A stretch of 64,000 nucleotides of DNA. Source: SZUA-309 sp965230005. GTDB taxonomy: Bacteria; Pseudomonadota; Gammaproteobacteria; Pseudomonadales; Azotimanducaceae. The stretch spans positions 2,914,001-2,978,000 of the forward strand of contig OZ245934.1 in assembly GCA_965230005.1 (NCBI GenBank), read 5' to 3'. The notes beneath the pieces are model-generated. The model searched no databases and was not told the origin of the DNA. It was given only the letters and a program-made list of their open reading frames with translations. Position numbers and translations under genes: made by a program. Below, piece by piece: positions 34,278 to 43,259 of the stretch; the stretch's first letter is position 1, and each line of letters begins with the position of its first letter.

Positions 34278-35357
34278 TCAGGGGCGCACCTCGTAATAGA
34301 GGTTGCTCGGATCCTCGAAGTCATGAAGCCGGAAGCGCTCGAAGCCGGCGGCGCGCGTCATGCGCTCGGCCACCTCGGGATTGAACCCCAGCGTTCCCAG
34401 ACCGGCACCATCCGGTTCGGACAGCGCCGATGACATGCAGGCAGACACCGAGAAGCCATAGAACATGGCCAGGAGCGGATTCTTCAGGTTGTCTTCGAAG
34501 GCCGGCTGGCTGCGGATGTCCTTGATGAGCCAGGTACCGTCATCCTTCATGGCCCGGCGTATCGCCGCGATCACTTCCGCGGGACGGGTCATGTCGTGGA
34601 TACAGTCGAAGGTGATCAGAAAATCGTAGGTCGGCGCCTGCGGCAGACTCGCACCCCCGGCGACAAACAGCCGCACGTTCTCAAGTCCGAGTTCTTCCAC
34701 CTTCGCATGGCAGCGATCGATGGCGTGCTGACTGGGATCGTAGCCGTGGAATTCCGTGTTCGGGTAAGCGGCGGCCATGGCCATGAGCGCCACCCCACCG
34801 CCACAGCCCACGTCCGCCGCCACGGCACCGGCCGTCAGCTTGTCCGCCACGCCGTCCAGAGCCGGCACGATCTTCGGCACGAGTTCCTGGCGGGTCCAGG
34901 GCCCGAGCATCCGCTCCGTACGATGCGCGGCGTTGGGTCCGAGATCCTGATAAGACAGGCCGATGCCGGTACGGAAGGCGTCCACCAGCTTGTCGACGGT
35001 TTCCGGAGGCGTCTGACCGGAGAAGGCACCGGCGGCGAAGGCAAGGCTGCCCTCTTCGTTGGCCAGTACTTCGATCCCTTCCGCGGGGAGTTCGAAGCGG
35101 TCTTCTGCACCACCTTCGAAACGCAGCAACCGCGCGGCGGCCTGTCCGCGGAGCCACTCCAGGAGCCAGCGTTCCTTCAATCCGGTCCGCTCCGCCAGCT
35201 CACCGGCCGTCACGGGCCCGGCCCCGGCAAGGGCCTTGTAGAGCCCGAGGCGATCGCCGATGTGGATCATGAGCGACACCATCTCGCCCATCTTGTAGTT
35301 CCATACGGAGAACGAGTAGCGCTTCAGTGCGTCCGGATCGATCATGTTGTCACTCAT
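34278..35357 (-). CDS. SAM-dependent methyltransferase with N-terminal winged helix
   Basis: A 359-residue protein. About residues 20-90 form an N-terminal winged-helix domain (LGLYKALAGAGPVTAGELAERTGLKERWLLEWLRG), as in O-methyltransferases related to Rv2258c. The catalytic domain follows with motif I AADVGCGGGVALMAMAAAYPNTEFHGYDPS and IKDIRSQPAFEDN. Start ATG 35357 has a GGGGGAG site. It precedes the PhyH gene by 2 bases, so the pair may act on the same substrate, for example methylation after hydroxylation; that is inference. Confidence 0.9.
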   Translation of the reverse strand: MSDNMIDPDALKRYSFSVWNYKMGEMVSLMIHIGDRLGLYKALAGAGPVTAGELAERTGLKERWLLEWLRGQAAARLLRFEGGAEDRFELPAEGIEVLANEEGSLAFAAGAFSGQTPPETVDKLVDAFRTGIGLSYQDLGPNAAHRTERMLGPWTRQELVPKIVPALDGVADKLTAGAVAADVGCGGGVALMAMAAAYPNTEFHGYDPSQHAIDRCHAKVEELGLENVRLFVAGGASLPQAPTYDFLITFDCIHDMTRPAEVIAAIRRAMKDDGTWLIKDIRSQPAFEDNLKNPLLAMFYGFSVSACMSSALSEPDGAGLGTLGFNPEVAERMTRAAGFERFRLHDFEDPSNLYYEVRP

Positions 35358-35480
35358 CGGGCTCCCCCAGGCCGTTTGCTCGGAGCTTACACCAGCTGCG
35401 GCTGTGGACATCACCTATGGTCGCGCCAGGATCACCGCCGCATAGTCAGAATGGGAAATGTGAATCGGAGGGAGAGATTC

Positions 35481-36197
35481 ATGACACCATCCATCAGACA
35501 CCATGGCACCACCGCTGCTGGCCCTTCCGGCCGCAGCCGTTCAGTTCGCAGCGGCAGTGCCCGCACCCTGCTCGCCAGCCTGGCGCTGATCGCCCTCGGC
35601 GCCTGCGGCCAGGGTCAGCCGACCGAACCGGCTGCAACCGCAGAGGCGGCGGATGCGTCACCAGCAACCGCGTCGGCTCCGGCACCCGCAACGGCATCAG
35701 CTCCGACACCTGCACCTGCACCTGCACCTGCACCTGCACCTGCGGCAGAATCCTTCCGGCTGCCCGTGAGTCTGAACGAAGTGATGGTGGCACTGGTCAA
35801 CCATTCGGCGGATCCGATCTGGCTCGCTGCCTGGCGCAACCCGGAAACCGATAAAGACTGGCGCAACCTCGAGCGCATGGCCTATCAGCTGCAGGTGGCC
35901 GGTGCCCTGCTGATCATCCCCGGGAACGGACCTTCCGACGAAGCCTGGACGTCCGACCCGGAGTGGGCGATCTGGGCGAAGCAGCTCGAAGCAGCCGGGG
36001 ATCGGGCCGTCAAAGCGGTTGCGGCGCGGGATCTGACCCGCATCGCCAGCGCCGGCGACGAGATCGTCGACGTCTGCGAAGGCTGCCACATGATCTTCAA
36101 GCCGGATCTGCCGACCAGCGGCATGTTCGGCGAGCTGTCGCCAACGGCAGCCGACTTCGAGGACGCTGAGCCGGCGGGGAAGAAGGACTCTCCCTGA
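35481..36197 (+). CDS. Lipoprotein with a CxxCH heme-c motif (cytochrome c'-like)
   Basis: A 238-residue lipoprotein with the lipobox ALGAC (Cys about 42). A linker rich in Ala and Pro follows, encoded by a tandem CACCTG repeat (35707-35742). The C-terminal domain has helices and one heme-c site, CEGCHMIFK, near residue 205, close to the C-terminus, as in cytochrome c'. A GGAGGGAGA ribosome site precedes the ATG. It probably carries one covalent heme at the periplasmic face of a membrane. Electron partners are unknown. Confidence 0.8.
   Translation: MTPSIRHHGTTAAGPSGRSRSVRSGSARTLLASLALIALGACGQGQPTEPAATAEAADASPATASAPAPATASAPTPAPAPAPAPAPAAESFRLPVSLNEVMVALVNHSADPIWLAAWRNPETDKDWRNLERMAYQLQVAGALLIIPGNGPSDEAWTSDPEWAIWAKQLEAAGDRAVKAVAARDLTRIASAGDEIVDVCEGCHMIFKPDLPTSGMFGELSPTAADFEDAEPAGKKDSP
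35707..35742 (+). repeat. Hexanucleotide tandem repeat CACCTG x6 inside the lipoprotein linker
   Basis: Six exact copies of CACCTG, encoding (Ala-Pro) units in the linker of the heme lipoprotein gene (35481-36197). Because the unit is a multiple of three, slippage would change linker length without a frameshift. Further Ala/Pro codons surround it. Confidence 0.9.
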
Positions 36198-36352
36198 TCC
36201 CGGCTGTTGAGAAGTTAGAAGCGAGGACGGACCGGACGCGGTGCAGCGGTCACTGGCGCTGACGCCTGCGCCTCCCGGTGCGGCGACGATGGCCATTGAG
36301 CCGAGGGGCTGGAACGCGTAGTAAGGTAGCTTTGGTCCTCAGGGACGGCCCC

Positions 36353-36886
36353 TTGCAGTACCCGCAGACGATCTTCGTTACGAGCCTCTTCGACATGCCG
36401 CATTTCGTCCGGGAACTGACGCCGGACCGCGTCGTCTCGATCATCCAGCCGGAGCTGCAGCCGGACCGTCCACACACGCTGGACGCAGAGGCCCATCTGC
36501 GCGTCGAGGTTCACGACATCAGCGACGAGCGGCCCTTTCACGTACGCCCGGAGCGTGAGCACGTGGAAGCCCTTGTGGCATTCATCGACGGCTGGGCACC
36601 TGAGCGCGGCGCGCTCCTGACCCACTGCTACGCGGGCGTGTCCCGCTCCACGGCGACGGCGCTCATTGCTGCCACCATGAAAACCGGGGACCCACGCTGG
36701 TCGGCGCTGCGCCTTCGCGCCGCGGCACCCCACGCAGCGCCTAATCGACGTATCATCTCGCTCGCCGATGAGGTCCTTGGTCTCCGGGGCAGCCTCGTGG
36801 CGGCCTGCGAGGCCATGGGTGAATCGGTCGGGGTCGTGGAGGGACCTCTGACCGTGCTCCGCATCGGCGAGCAGCAGAAAAGCTAG
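36353..36886 (+). CDS. Tyrosine phosphatase-like protein (CX5R)
   Basis: About 177 residues from a TTG at 36353. The catalytic loop is HCYAGVSRS (HCx5R), and a general-acid Asp is plausible in HDISDERPF. The fold is that of small protein tyrosine/dual-specificity phosphatases of proteobacteria. The start is uncertain: the open frame extends to a GTG at 36278, but that N-terminus is Arg/Trp-rich and unlike relatives. AGGGA lies 8 bases before the TTG, and relatives begin near the TIFVTSLFDMPH strand. The substrate is unknown. Confidence 0.75.
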   Translation: MQYPQTIFVTSLFDMPHFVRELTPDRVVSIIQPELQPDRPHTLDAEAHLRVEVHDISDERPFHVRPEREHVEALVAFIDGWAPERGALLTHCYAGVSRSTATALIAATMKTGDPRWSALRLRAAAPHAAPNRRIISLADEVLGLRGSLVAACEAMGESVGVVEGPLTVLRIGEQQKS

Positions 36887-36917
36887 TCACGCTCAGGGAA
36901 AGGGGAGCCCGGCGCTT

Positions 36918-38495
36918 ATGACGATCATCACCTGGTCATGGATCTTTCTGGTCGGCTACATCGGCCTCATGGTGGCCATCGGCCTCTACGCCCGACGCAA
37001 GGTGAAACATGCCGACGACTTTGCCACCGCCAGAGGCTCTTACGGTCCCGTGTTCCTCGCTTTCGCCTTCGCGGCTTCTACAGCCAGCGGCGCCACGTTC
37101 CTCGGCAGCCCGGCCCTGTCCTACGAATGGGGCTTCGCGGCCAACTGGGGGAACTTCCTCTATCCCATGGGGCTGTATTTCGGCGTGCTCATCTCCATGC
37201 GCCTCGTCGCGACCGCGGGTAACCGGTTCGGCAACCGCTCCATTCCCGAATATCTGGGCGATCGCTATCAGTCCGAAGGCATCCGGGTGCTGGTGTCCGT
37301 GCTTTCGCTGGTGCTGTTCTTCTATCTGGCGGGTCAGCTCGTCTCCGGGCTCGTCATGTTCGAGATCATGCTCGGCCTGCCGCCCCAATGGGCGTTGCTC
37401 ATCACCACCGTGGTGCTGCTGTTTTACGTGGTCCTCGGCGGCGCTCATGCCGACATCCTCACGGACGGTATCCAGGGCGCCATGATGCTCGCGCTCGCCG
37501 TGGTGGTGATCATCCTGTTCCTCTTCGGCGTCGGCGTCGAAGGAGGCTTCAGCGGCATGGTCGACAACCTCGCCGCCCAGGACGAAAACCTGGTTACCCC
37601 TCTGAATCCATCCACGCCCCTCTACCATTCCTGGTGGTCCATCGTCGCCATCGTCTTCGCACACATGCCCCTCGGGCTCCTGCCTCACCTGGGAAACAAG
37701 CTCTGGGCTCTGAAGGACACCGACGGGCAGATGCAGTTCGTCCGCCTCGCCTTCATCTTCGGACTGACCATGGCCATGCTCGGCGTCGGCGGCCTCCTGG
37801 CCCGGGCGCTGCTCGGCGACGCCCTCTACGAGCCGGGAATGAATCCGAATGCGTCCCTGCCCATGCTCTTCATCGAACTGTTTCCGCCGTGGCTCGCGGC
37901 GCTGGTCGGCGTCGGCGTGCTCTCGGCGATCATGAGCACGGCCGACGGCCTGGTCGTATCTTCCTCACAGATCATCGCCAACGACATCTACCGCCGGACG
38001 CTGGTGCCGCGCATGAAACTCGATCTGAGCCACGACGCGCTCGATTCGAGCGTGCTGGCCATCAGCCGGATCTCCACGGTGGTGGTTGTGCTGCTCTGCA
38101 TGGGCATGGCCTGGGCGCTCATCGATACCAACATCGCGATCATCGTCTGGATCGGCAACGGCGGCATGATGGCCGCCTTCGCCGGCCCGCTGGTGGTCGG
38201 CGCCCTGTGGCGCGGCGTCACGAAACACGGCGCCTATGCCGGGCTCATCGCCGGTTTCGGCACCTTTGCGCTGCTCTATCTGCAGGTCCTGGACCCGAAC
38301 TGGTTCGAGCCGGGAACGCTGAAGAACATCGTCACCTGGCTCGAGGGCGAGGGGCCGAACCCCTATTCCTGTGCCGCCATGGGCGAATTCGTCTCCGTTG
38401 CGGTCACCCTCGGGGTATCGAAGCTCACCAGGCCCCTGCCGGACGCACACATCGCGGGCATGTTCGATCCGGAGCCCGCAGGCGCCGACTCCTGA
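36918..38495 (+). CDS. Sodium:solute symporter (SSS) family protein
   Basis: A 525-residue inner-membrane transporter with about 13 membrane segments. The first segment is ITWSWIFLVGYIGLMVAIGLYARRK, and GGAHADILTDGIQGAMM is the family's conserved helix segment. The sequence STADGLVVSSSQIIANDIYR is a known SSS pattern near a sodium site. The substrate (amino acid, sugar, monocarboxylate, proline) cannot be decided. It follows the phosphatase gene by 31 bases, and an aldo/keto reductase gene lies 100 bases downstream on the same strand. Confidence 0.92.
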   Translation: MTIITWSWIFLVGYIGLMVAIGLYARRKVKHADDFATARGSYGPVFLAFAFAASTASGATFLGSPALSYEWGFAANWGNFLYPMGLYFGVLISMRLVATAGNRFGNRSIPEYLGDRYQSEGIRVLVSVLSLVLFFYLAGQLVSGLVMFEIMLGLPPQWALLITTVVLLFYVVLGGAHADILTDGIQGAMMLALAVVVIILFLFGVGVEGGFSGMVDNLAAQDENLVTPLNPSTPLYHSWWSIVAIVFAHMPLGLLPHLGNKLWALKDTDGQMQFVRLAFIFGLTMAMLGVGGLLARALLGDALYEPGMNPNASLPMLFIELFPPWLAALVGVGVLSAIMSTADGLVVSSSQIIANDIYRRTLVPRMKLDLSHDALDSSVLAISRISTVVVVLLCMGMAWALIDTNIAIIVWIGNGGMMAAFAGPLVVGALWRGVTKHGAYAGLIAGFGTFALLYLQVLDPNWFEPGTLKNIVTWLEGEGPNPYSCAAMGEFVSVAVTLGVSKLTRPLPDAHIAGMFDPEPAGADS

Positions 38496-38595
38496 AGCCA
38501 CCGAGGGCGCCTCGCCCGGCGTGCTCCGCGGCGGGGATTCACCGCAGGCTGTCACTTATGCGATGCTCGCCTCCCCGTTCTGAGGACTTTCGGTG

Positions 38596-39639
38596 ATGGC
38601 GGACACGCGACTTGATACGGTGCAGCTCGGCAGCAACTGCGGCCTCCGGGTGCCGAGACTCACCCTGGGCACCATGAACTTCGGCGTGCCCGGTCGTGGC
38701 CATCAGGGCGACTGGACCCTCGGCCTCGACGAGGCGCGGCCGATCTTCAAAGCCGCCATAGACCACGGCCTCTACTATTTCGACTGCGCGGACATCTACG
38801 GTCTTGGCGCCAGTGAAGAAGTCGTGGGTTCACTCCTGAAAGAACTGCTGCCCCGCGACGAGTACCTCCTCGCGACCAAAGTTTCCATGCCCATGGGCAG
38901 GAACCCCAATCAGGGCGGCCTGTCGCGCAAACACATCATGGAGGGCGTGGACGCCTGTCTTCGGCGGCTCGGCCACGACTACGTGGACCAGCTCGTCATC
39001 CACCGACACCCGCACGGCATTCCCGGGCAGGCCCAGGTCCCCATCGAGGAAACGCTCGAAGCGCTGCACGACGTCGTGAAAGCCGGAAAGGTGCTCTACC
39101 TCGGCGGCTCTTCAATGTTCGCCTGGCAGTTCGCCGAACTTCAGCTCACGGCGAAGATGAACAACTGGACGCCCTTCGTCTCCATGCAGAATCACTACAA
39201 CCTCGTCTACCGGGAAGAAGAGCGGGAGATGAATCCCTACTGTGCGCAGACGGGCGTTGCCCTCATGCCCTGGTCCCCGCTCGCCCGGGGCATCCTCGCA
39301 GGCACGTTCAAGGGCAGCTTCGACGCCGGATCCACGAACCGTTCCCAGGGGCAGGATCGCGCCCGCACGGAAAGCCTCTATCGCGGCGATCACGTCTTTG
39401 CCGTTGCCGCGGCCGTGACCGACGTCGCTGAAGAGATCGGCGCAACGCCCGCGCAGGTCGCCGTGGCCTGGCTGCTGTCGAAGCCGGAGGTGACCAGTCC
39501 CGTGGTGGGTGTTTCGAAAGTCCCGCAGCTCGAGCAGCTGGTTGCGGCAACGCGGCTCGAACTCTCCGCGGAGCACCTCGAGCGCCTCGAGGCACCTTAC
39601 CGACCCGTGGAGAACCTGCTCACGCTGGGATCCTCCTAG
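38596..39639 (+). CDS. Aldo/keto reductase
   Basis: A 347-residue TIM-barrel oxidoreductase. The pattern LTLGTMNFG, then FDCADIYGLGASEEVVG (catalytic Asp and Tyr), ATKVSMPMG (Lys), and DQLVIHRHPHG (His) covers the AKR tetrad D-Y-K-H. SPLARGILAG and the C-terminal SPVVGVSK give the NADPH pocket. ATG 38596 is preceded by GTG and GAGGA. It resembles YajO/tas-like general reductases. Substrate unknown. Confidence 0.92.
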   Translation: MADTRLDTVQLGSNCGLRVPRLTLGTMNFGVPGRGHQGDWTLGLDEARPIFKAAIDHGLYYFDCADIYGLGASEEVVGSLLKELLPRDEYLLATKVSMPMGRNPNQGGLSRKHIMEGVDACLRRLGHDYVDQLVIHRHPHGIPGQAQVPIEETLEALHDVVKAGKVLYLGGSSMFAWQFAELQLTAKMNNWTPFVSMQNHYNLVYREEEREMNPYCAQTGVALMPWSPLARGILAGTFKGSFDAGSTNRSQGQDRARTESLYRGDHVFAVAAAVTDVAEEIGATPAQVAVAWLLSKPEVTSPVVGVSKVPQLEQLVAATRLELSAEHLERLEAPYRPVENLLTLGSS

Positions 39640-39681
39640 CCTCCGTTTCCCGCAGAGGGAGCCCCCTCCACAGAGCGTGTC

Positions 39682-39699
39682 GGCGCCCCAGCGGGCGCC
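39682..39699. terminator. Hairpin between convergent genes
   Basis: GGCGCCC-CAGC-GGGCGCC is a perfect 7-base-pair stem between the end of the aldo/keto reductase (39639, plus) and the end of the P450 gene (39707, minus). The plus-side tail is GTTCCCC, so it lacks a good T-tract. It may end transcription from either side. Confidence 0.45.
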
Positions 39700-39706
39700 G
39701 TTCCCC

Positions 39707-40981
39707 TCAGCGCGGGATCACGCGCACGGGCACTTCGCGGATCCCGCGAATGAAGTTGTTCGGTACCCGTTCCACCTCGCCGGCCAGCTCGACCTTCTCG
39801 AAGCGCTCGAGAATCTCTTCCCAGAGAATGCGCAGCTGCATCTCGGCCAGGCGGTTACCCATGCAACGGTGGATGCCGTAGCCGAAGGAGACATGCTGCC
39901 GGGCGTTCGGCCGGTCGATGCGGAACGCGTCTGCGTCCTCGAAGACGTCGTCATCTCGATTGCCCGAGAGATACCACATCACCACCTTGTCCCCTTTCGC
40001 GATCTTCTGATCGCCAAGCTCGAGATCCTGAAGCGCCGTCCGGCGCATGTGGATGACGGGCGTCTGCCAGCGGATCATCTCCGACACCATGTTCGGAATG
40101 AGGCCCGGATTCGAGCGCAGCTTTGCATACTGATCCGGGTTCTCGTTCAGCGCCACAACACCACCGCTGATGCTGTTTCGCGTGGTGTCGTTGCCGCCGA
40201 CGATGAGCAGCATGACGTTGCCGAGAAAGGCGAGCGGGTTCTCACCGAGGTGTTTCGTTGCGTCGCCGTGGGCCATCATGGAGATGAGGTCGAATTTCGG
40301 CTCGGCCGCCGCGCGGTCCTGCCAGAGTTGAAAGAACGTCCCCGCACACTCCATGAGATCCTCATGGCGCTTTTCCATGTCGATGGAGTCGTCGCCCGTC
40401 ACCTGAGGCACGTTCGTGATCGTATCGGACCAGTAGATGAGCTTGCGTCGGTCTTCATAGGGAAAGTCGAAGAGCGTTGCCAGCATCCGGGCCGTGAGCT
40501 CGACGGACACCCGATCGACCCAGTCGAAGGTTTCACCCACCGGGAGGTTATCGAGGATGTCCGCGGCCCGCTCGCGAATGAGCGGCTCGAGCTGCGCGAG
40601 GTTCCGCGGTGCAACAGCGGGCTGAACGGTGTTGCGCTGCGCGCCATGCTCCGGCGGATCCATGGAGATGAAGGAGTTGAACTGAGACTCGCGCTGGGCC
40701 CGCTCACTGTCCTGCGGCGGATCGACAATGGAGATGCCGTTCGCCGAGGAGAGTACGCCGTGACTCGTGTCCACCTCCTTGATGAGCGGCCAGCTGGTCA
40801 CGGACCAGAAGGCGCCGTTGGCGCTATCAGCGAGGTAGTGCACGGGCGCTTCCCGACGGAGCCGGGCGAAGTAAGGGCGCCAGCTGTCGTTCTCGTAGAG
40901 ATGCGCCTCACTGACGTCGAGAGCCTCGAGGGGAATGTCCTCAACGGCGGCGCCTGCCAGTTCTTTCTGTACGGTGCTCAT
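39707..40981 (-). CDS. Cytochrome P450, CYP153 type (second copy)
   Basis: A 424-residue P450 with heme loop FGYGIHRCMGNRLAE (axial Cys near 373), I-helix LLIVGGNDTTRNSISGGV and ExxR in EMIRW. It is closely similar in those motifs to the protein encoded at 15201-16550. Terminal hydroxylation of alkyl chains is the family role. Start ATG 40981 has GGAGCATC upstream. It is divergent from the DUF3604 gene (41123), which suggests shared control with the uptake locus there. No ferredoxin gene is adjacent. Confidence 0.93.
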   Translation of the reverse strand: MSTVQKELAGAAVEDIPLEALDVSEAHLYENDSWRPYFARLRREAPVHYLADSANGAFWSVTSWPLIKEVDTSHGVLSSANGISIVDPPQDSERAQRESQFNSFISMDPPEHGAQRNTVQPAVAPRNLAQLEPLIRERAADILDNLPVGETFDWVDRVSVELTARMLATLFDFPYEDRRKLIYWSDTITNVPQVTGDDSIDMEKRHEDLMECAGTFFQLWQDRAAAEPKFDLISMMAHGDATKHLGENPLAFLGNVMLLIVGGNDTTRNSISGGVVALNENPDQYAKLRSNPGLIPNMVSEMIRWQTPVIHMRRTALQDLELGDQKIAKGDKVVMWYLSGNRDDDVFEDADAFRIDRPNARQHVSFGYGIHRCMGNRLAEMQLRILWEEILERFEKVELAGEVERVPNNFIRGIREVPVRVIPR

Positions 40982-41122
40982 GATGCTCCTCCGCTCCTCT
41001 CGCCCTGAACGCACGTCGCCACACAATGACGCAAGGTTCGCAGGGGCTCAAGGCACTTCGCACTGGCAGCCTTTTGAGCACTGTGCTCTCATCGAGGCAG
41101 CGAACAGGTGAGGGGGATGGGA

Positions 41123-43138
41123 ATGTTCAACGCCAGACCAGGCGACAGCGCACGGGCTATCCACCGGCAGGCAGGCCCTCGGCGAACTCGCGGCCTCCTC
41201 TCCTGGCGCACGGCTGCCTTTTCCACGCTCACCGCCGCAGCGCTGATCGTCGCCGGGCTGCCCATCGAGCAGACCTTCGCGGCGGAACCAGCACCCAGCG
41301 CCGAGAGCCTGGAAAACGCCTTTCCGGAGAATCGCTTCTCACCCTACGCAAACCGGCACTTCCCGAACGAGCTCCTCTGGGGCGATACCCACCTGCACAC
41401 GCAGCTGTCCATGGACGCCGGCGCTTTCGGTGCGCGGCTCAATCCGGAGGACGCCTATCACTTCGCCAAAGGCGGACAGATCAACTCCTCCACCGGCACC
41501 CCGGCCCGCCTGTCCCGCCCCCTCGACTGGCTGGTGGTCTCCGATCACTCGGACAACATGGGTCTCTTCACGATGCTCTACGAAGCCGACCCGGACATCA
41601 CCCGGTCAGCCATCGGCGCCGAGCTGTCCCGGAAAGTCCGGGCAGGGGGACGCGACGGTGTGGACGCCGCCCTCTACATCATCGAAAAGTTCTCCGCCAA
41701 CGCGCTCGACGAAGAACTGCAGATCCTGCCAGGGACTAAAAACTATCAGGACACCTGGGAGCGGATCATGGAGGCCGCGGAAGATGCCAACGACCCCGGC
41801 ACCTTCAGTGCTTTCATCGGCTACGAATGGACGAGCCTGGTGTCCGGCAACAACATGCATCGGGTGGTGATCTTCCGGGACGGCATCGATCGCGCCAACC
41901 AGGTTGAACCCTTCACCATGACCGAACCGTACGGCAGTCCGGATCCACGCGAACTCTGGAAGTGGATGGCCGCCTACGAGGACAAAACCGGTGGCGACGT
42001 GCTGGCCCTCGCCCACAACGGCAACCTGTCGAACGGCATCATGTTCCCGCTCACGGAAAGCTATCAGGGCAAGCGCGTGGATCGCGAGTACGCCATGAAT
42101 CGGATCCGTTGGGAGCCCCTCTACGAGATCACGCAGATCAAGGGCGACGGTGAAACCCACCCTTTTCTCTCACCGAACGACGAATTCGCTGACTACGAGA
42201 CCTGGGACAAAGGCAACCTGAGCCTCTCGGCGCTGAAGGAAGACGAGATGCTCGCCGGTGAATATGCCCGGGAAGCACTGAAGCGCGGCCTGCTCATCGA
42301 GAAGCGCCTGGGGGTAAATCCCTACAAGTTCGGTCTCGTCGGCTCCACGGACAGCCATACGGCGCTGGCCACGGCGCAGGAAGACAACTTCTTCGGCAAA
42401 CACTCGGGCACGGAACCGGGCCCGGAACGCATGGAGCATCCCGTGGGCTGCTTCGAAGGCACCTGCATCTACGGCTGGGAACAGGTGGCCGCAGGACTCG
42501 CAGCAGTATGGGCGAAAGAGAACAGCCGCGAGGCCATCTTCGATGCCATGGAGCGCAAGGAGGTTTACGCCACCACCGGATCGCGCATGCGCGTGCGCTT
42601 CTTCGGCGGCTGGGAGTTTACGGAAGCCGACGCGGGCAGCCGCGCACCAGCCATCGCCGGCTATGACAAAGGCGTCCCCATGGGGGGCGATCTCCGGGAA
42701 AGGCCGGCAGGCGCTGCGCCGAGCTTCCTCGTTTATGCGCTCCGGGACCCGATCGGCGCCAACCTCGATCGCATACAGATCGTGAAGGGCTGGCTCGATG
42801 AGCGGGGTCGGACCCACGAGCAGGTGTACGACGTGGTCTGGAGCGGCGACCGCGAGCCCGGCAACGACGGCAAGCTGCCGGCCGTGGGCAACACGGTCGA
42901 CGTGGAGACGGCCAGCTACTTCAACACGATCGGGGCTGCGGAGCTGATCACCGTCTGGGAAGACCCGGCCTTCGATCCGGAGCAGCGCGCATTTTATTAC
43001 GCCCGGGTCATCGAGATACCGACGCCACGCTGGACCACCTACGAGACCGTTCGCTTCGGCGTCGAAGCGCCGGAAGGGGTGGAAACCATTACCCAGGAAC
43101 GCGCGTACACCTCCGCCATCTGGTATACGCCGGAGTAG
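41123..43138 (+). CDS. DUF3604 (PHP-like) exported protein
   Basis: A 671-residue protein with a signal segment (AAFSTLTAAALIVAGLPIEQTFA). The catalytic-like core carries metal-ligand patterns reminiscent of the PHP superfamily: WGDTHLHTQLSMDA, VSDHSDNMG, LALAHNGNLSNG and VGSTDSHTALA. DUF3604 proteins occur near TonB receptors and transporters in environmental bacteria, and their activity is poorly known; hydrolase activity is inferred. The best ribosome site, AGGGGG, lies 6 bases before ATG 41123; earlier in-frame starts exist at 41108 and 41117. Confidence 0.85.
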   Translation: MFNARPGDSARAIHRQAGPRRTRGLLSWRTAAFSTLTAAALIVAGLPIEQTFAAEPAPSAESLENAFPENRFSPYANRHFPNELLWGDTHLHTQLSMDAGAFGARLNPEDAYHFAKGGQINSSTGTPARLSRPLDWLVVSDHSDNMGLFTMLYEADPDITRSAIGAELSRKVRAGGRDGVDAALYIIEKFSANALDEELQILPGTKNYQDTWERIMEAAEDANDPGTFSAFIGYEWTSLVSGNNMHRVVIFRDGIDRANQVEPFTMTEPYGSPDPRELWKWMAAYEDKTGGDVLALAHNGNLSNGIMFPLTESYQGKRVDREYAMNRIRWEPLYEITQIKGDGETHPFLSPNDEFADYETWDKGNLSLSALKEDEMLAGEYAREALKRGLLIEKRLGVNPYKFGLVGSTDSHTALATAQEDNFFGKHSGTEPGPERMEHPVGCFEGTCIYGWEQVAAGLAAVWAKENSREAIFDAMERKEVYATTGSRMRVRFFGGWEFTEADAGSRAPAIAGYDKGVPMGGDLRERPAGAAPSFLVYALRDPIGANLDRIQIVKGWLDERGRTHEQVYDVVWSGDREPGNDGKLPAVGNTVDVETASYFNTIGAAELITVWEDPAFDPEQRAFYYARVIEIPTPRWTTYETVRFGVEAPEGVETITQERAYTSAIWYTPE

Positions 43139-43259
43139 CGACCCACCAGGTCCGACAGATCGGCCAACACCCATCAGGCACCTTCTGTTATGGCGCCTGC
43201 AGAGATTTCCTGGTATCACCTGAGCCGCACAGAGCGCCAGAGGGAGGGGAGCCCGGCTC

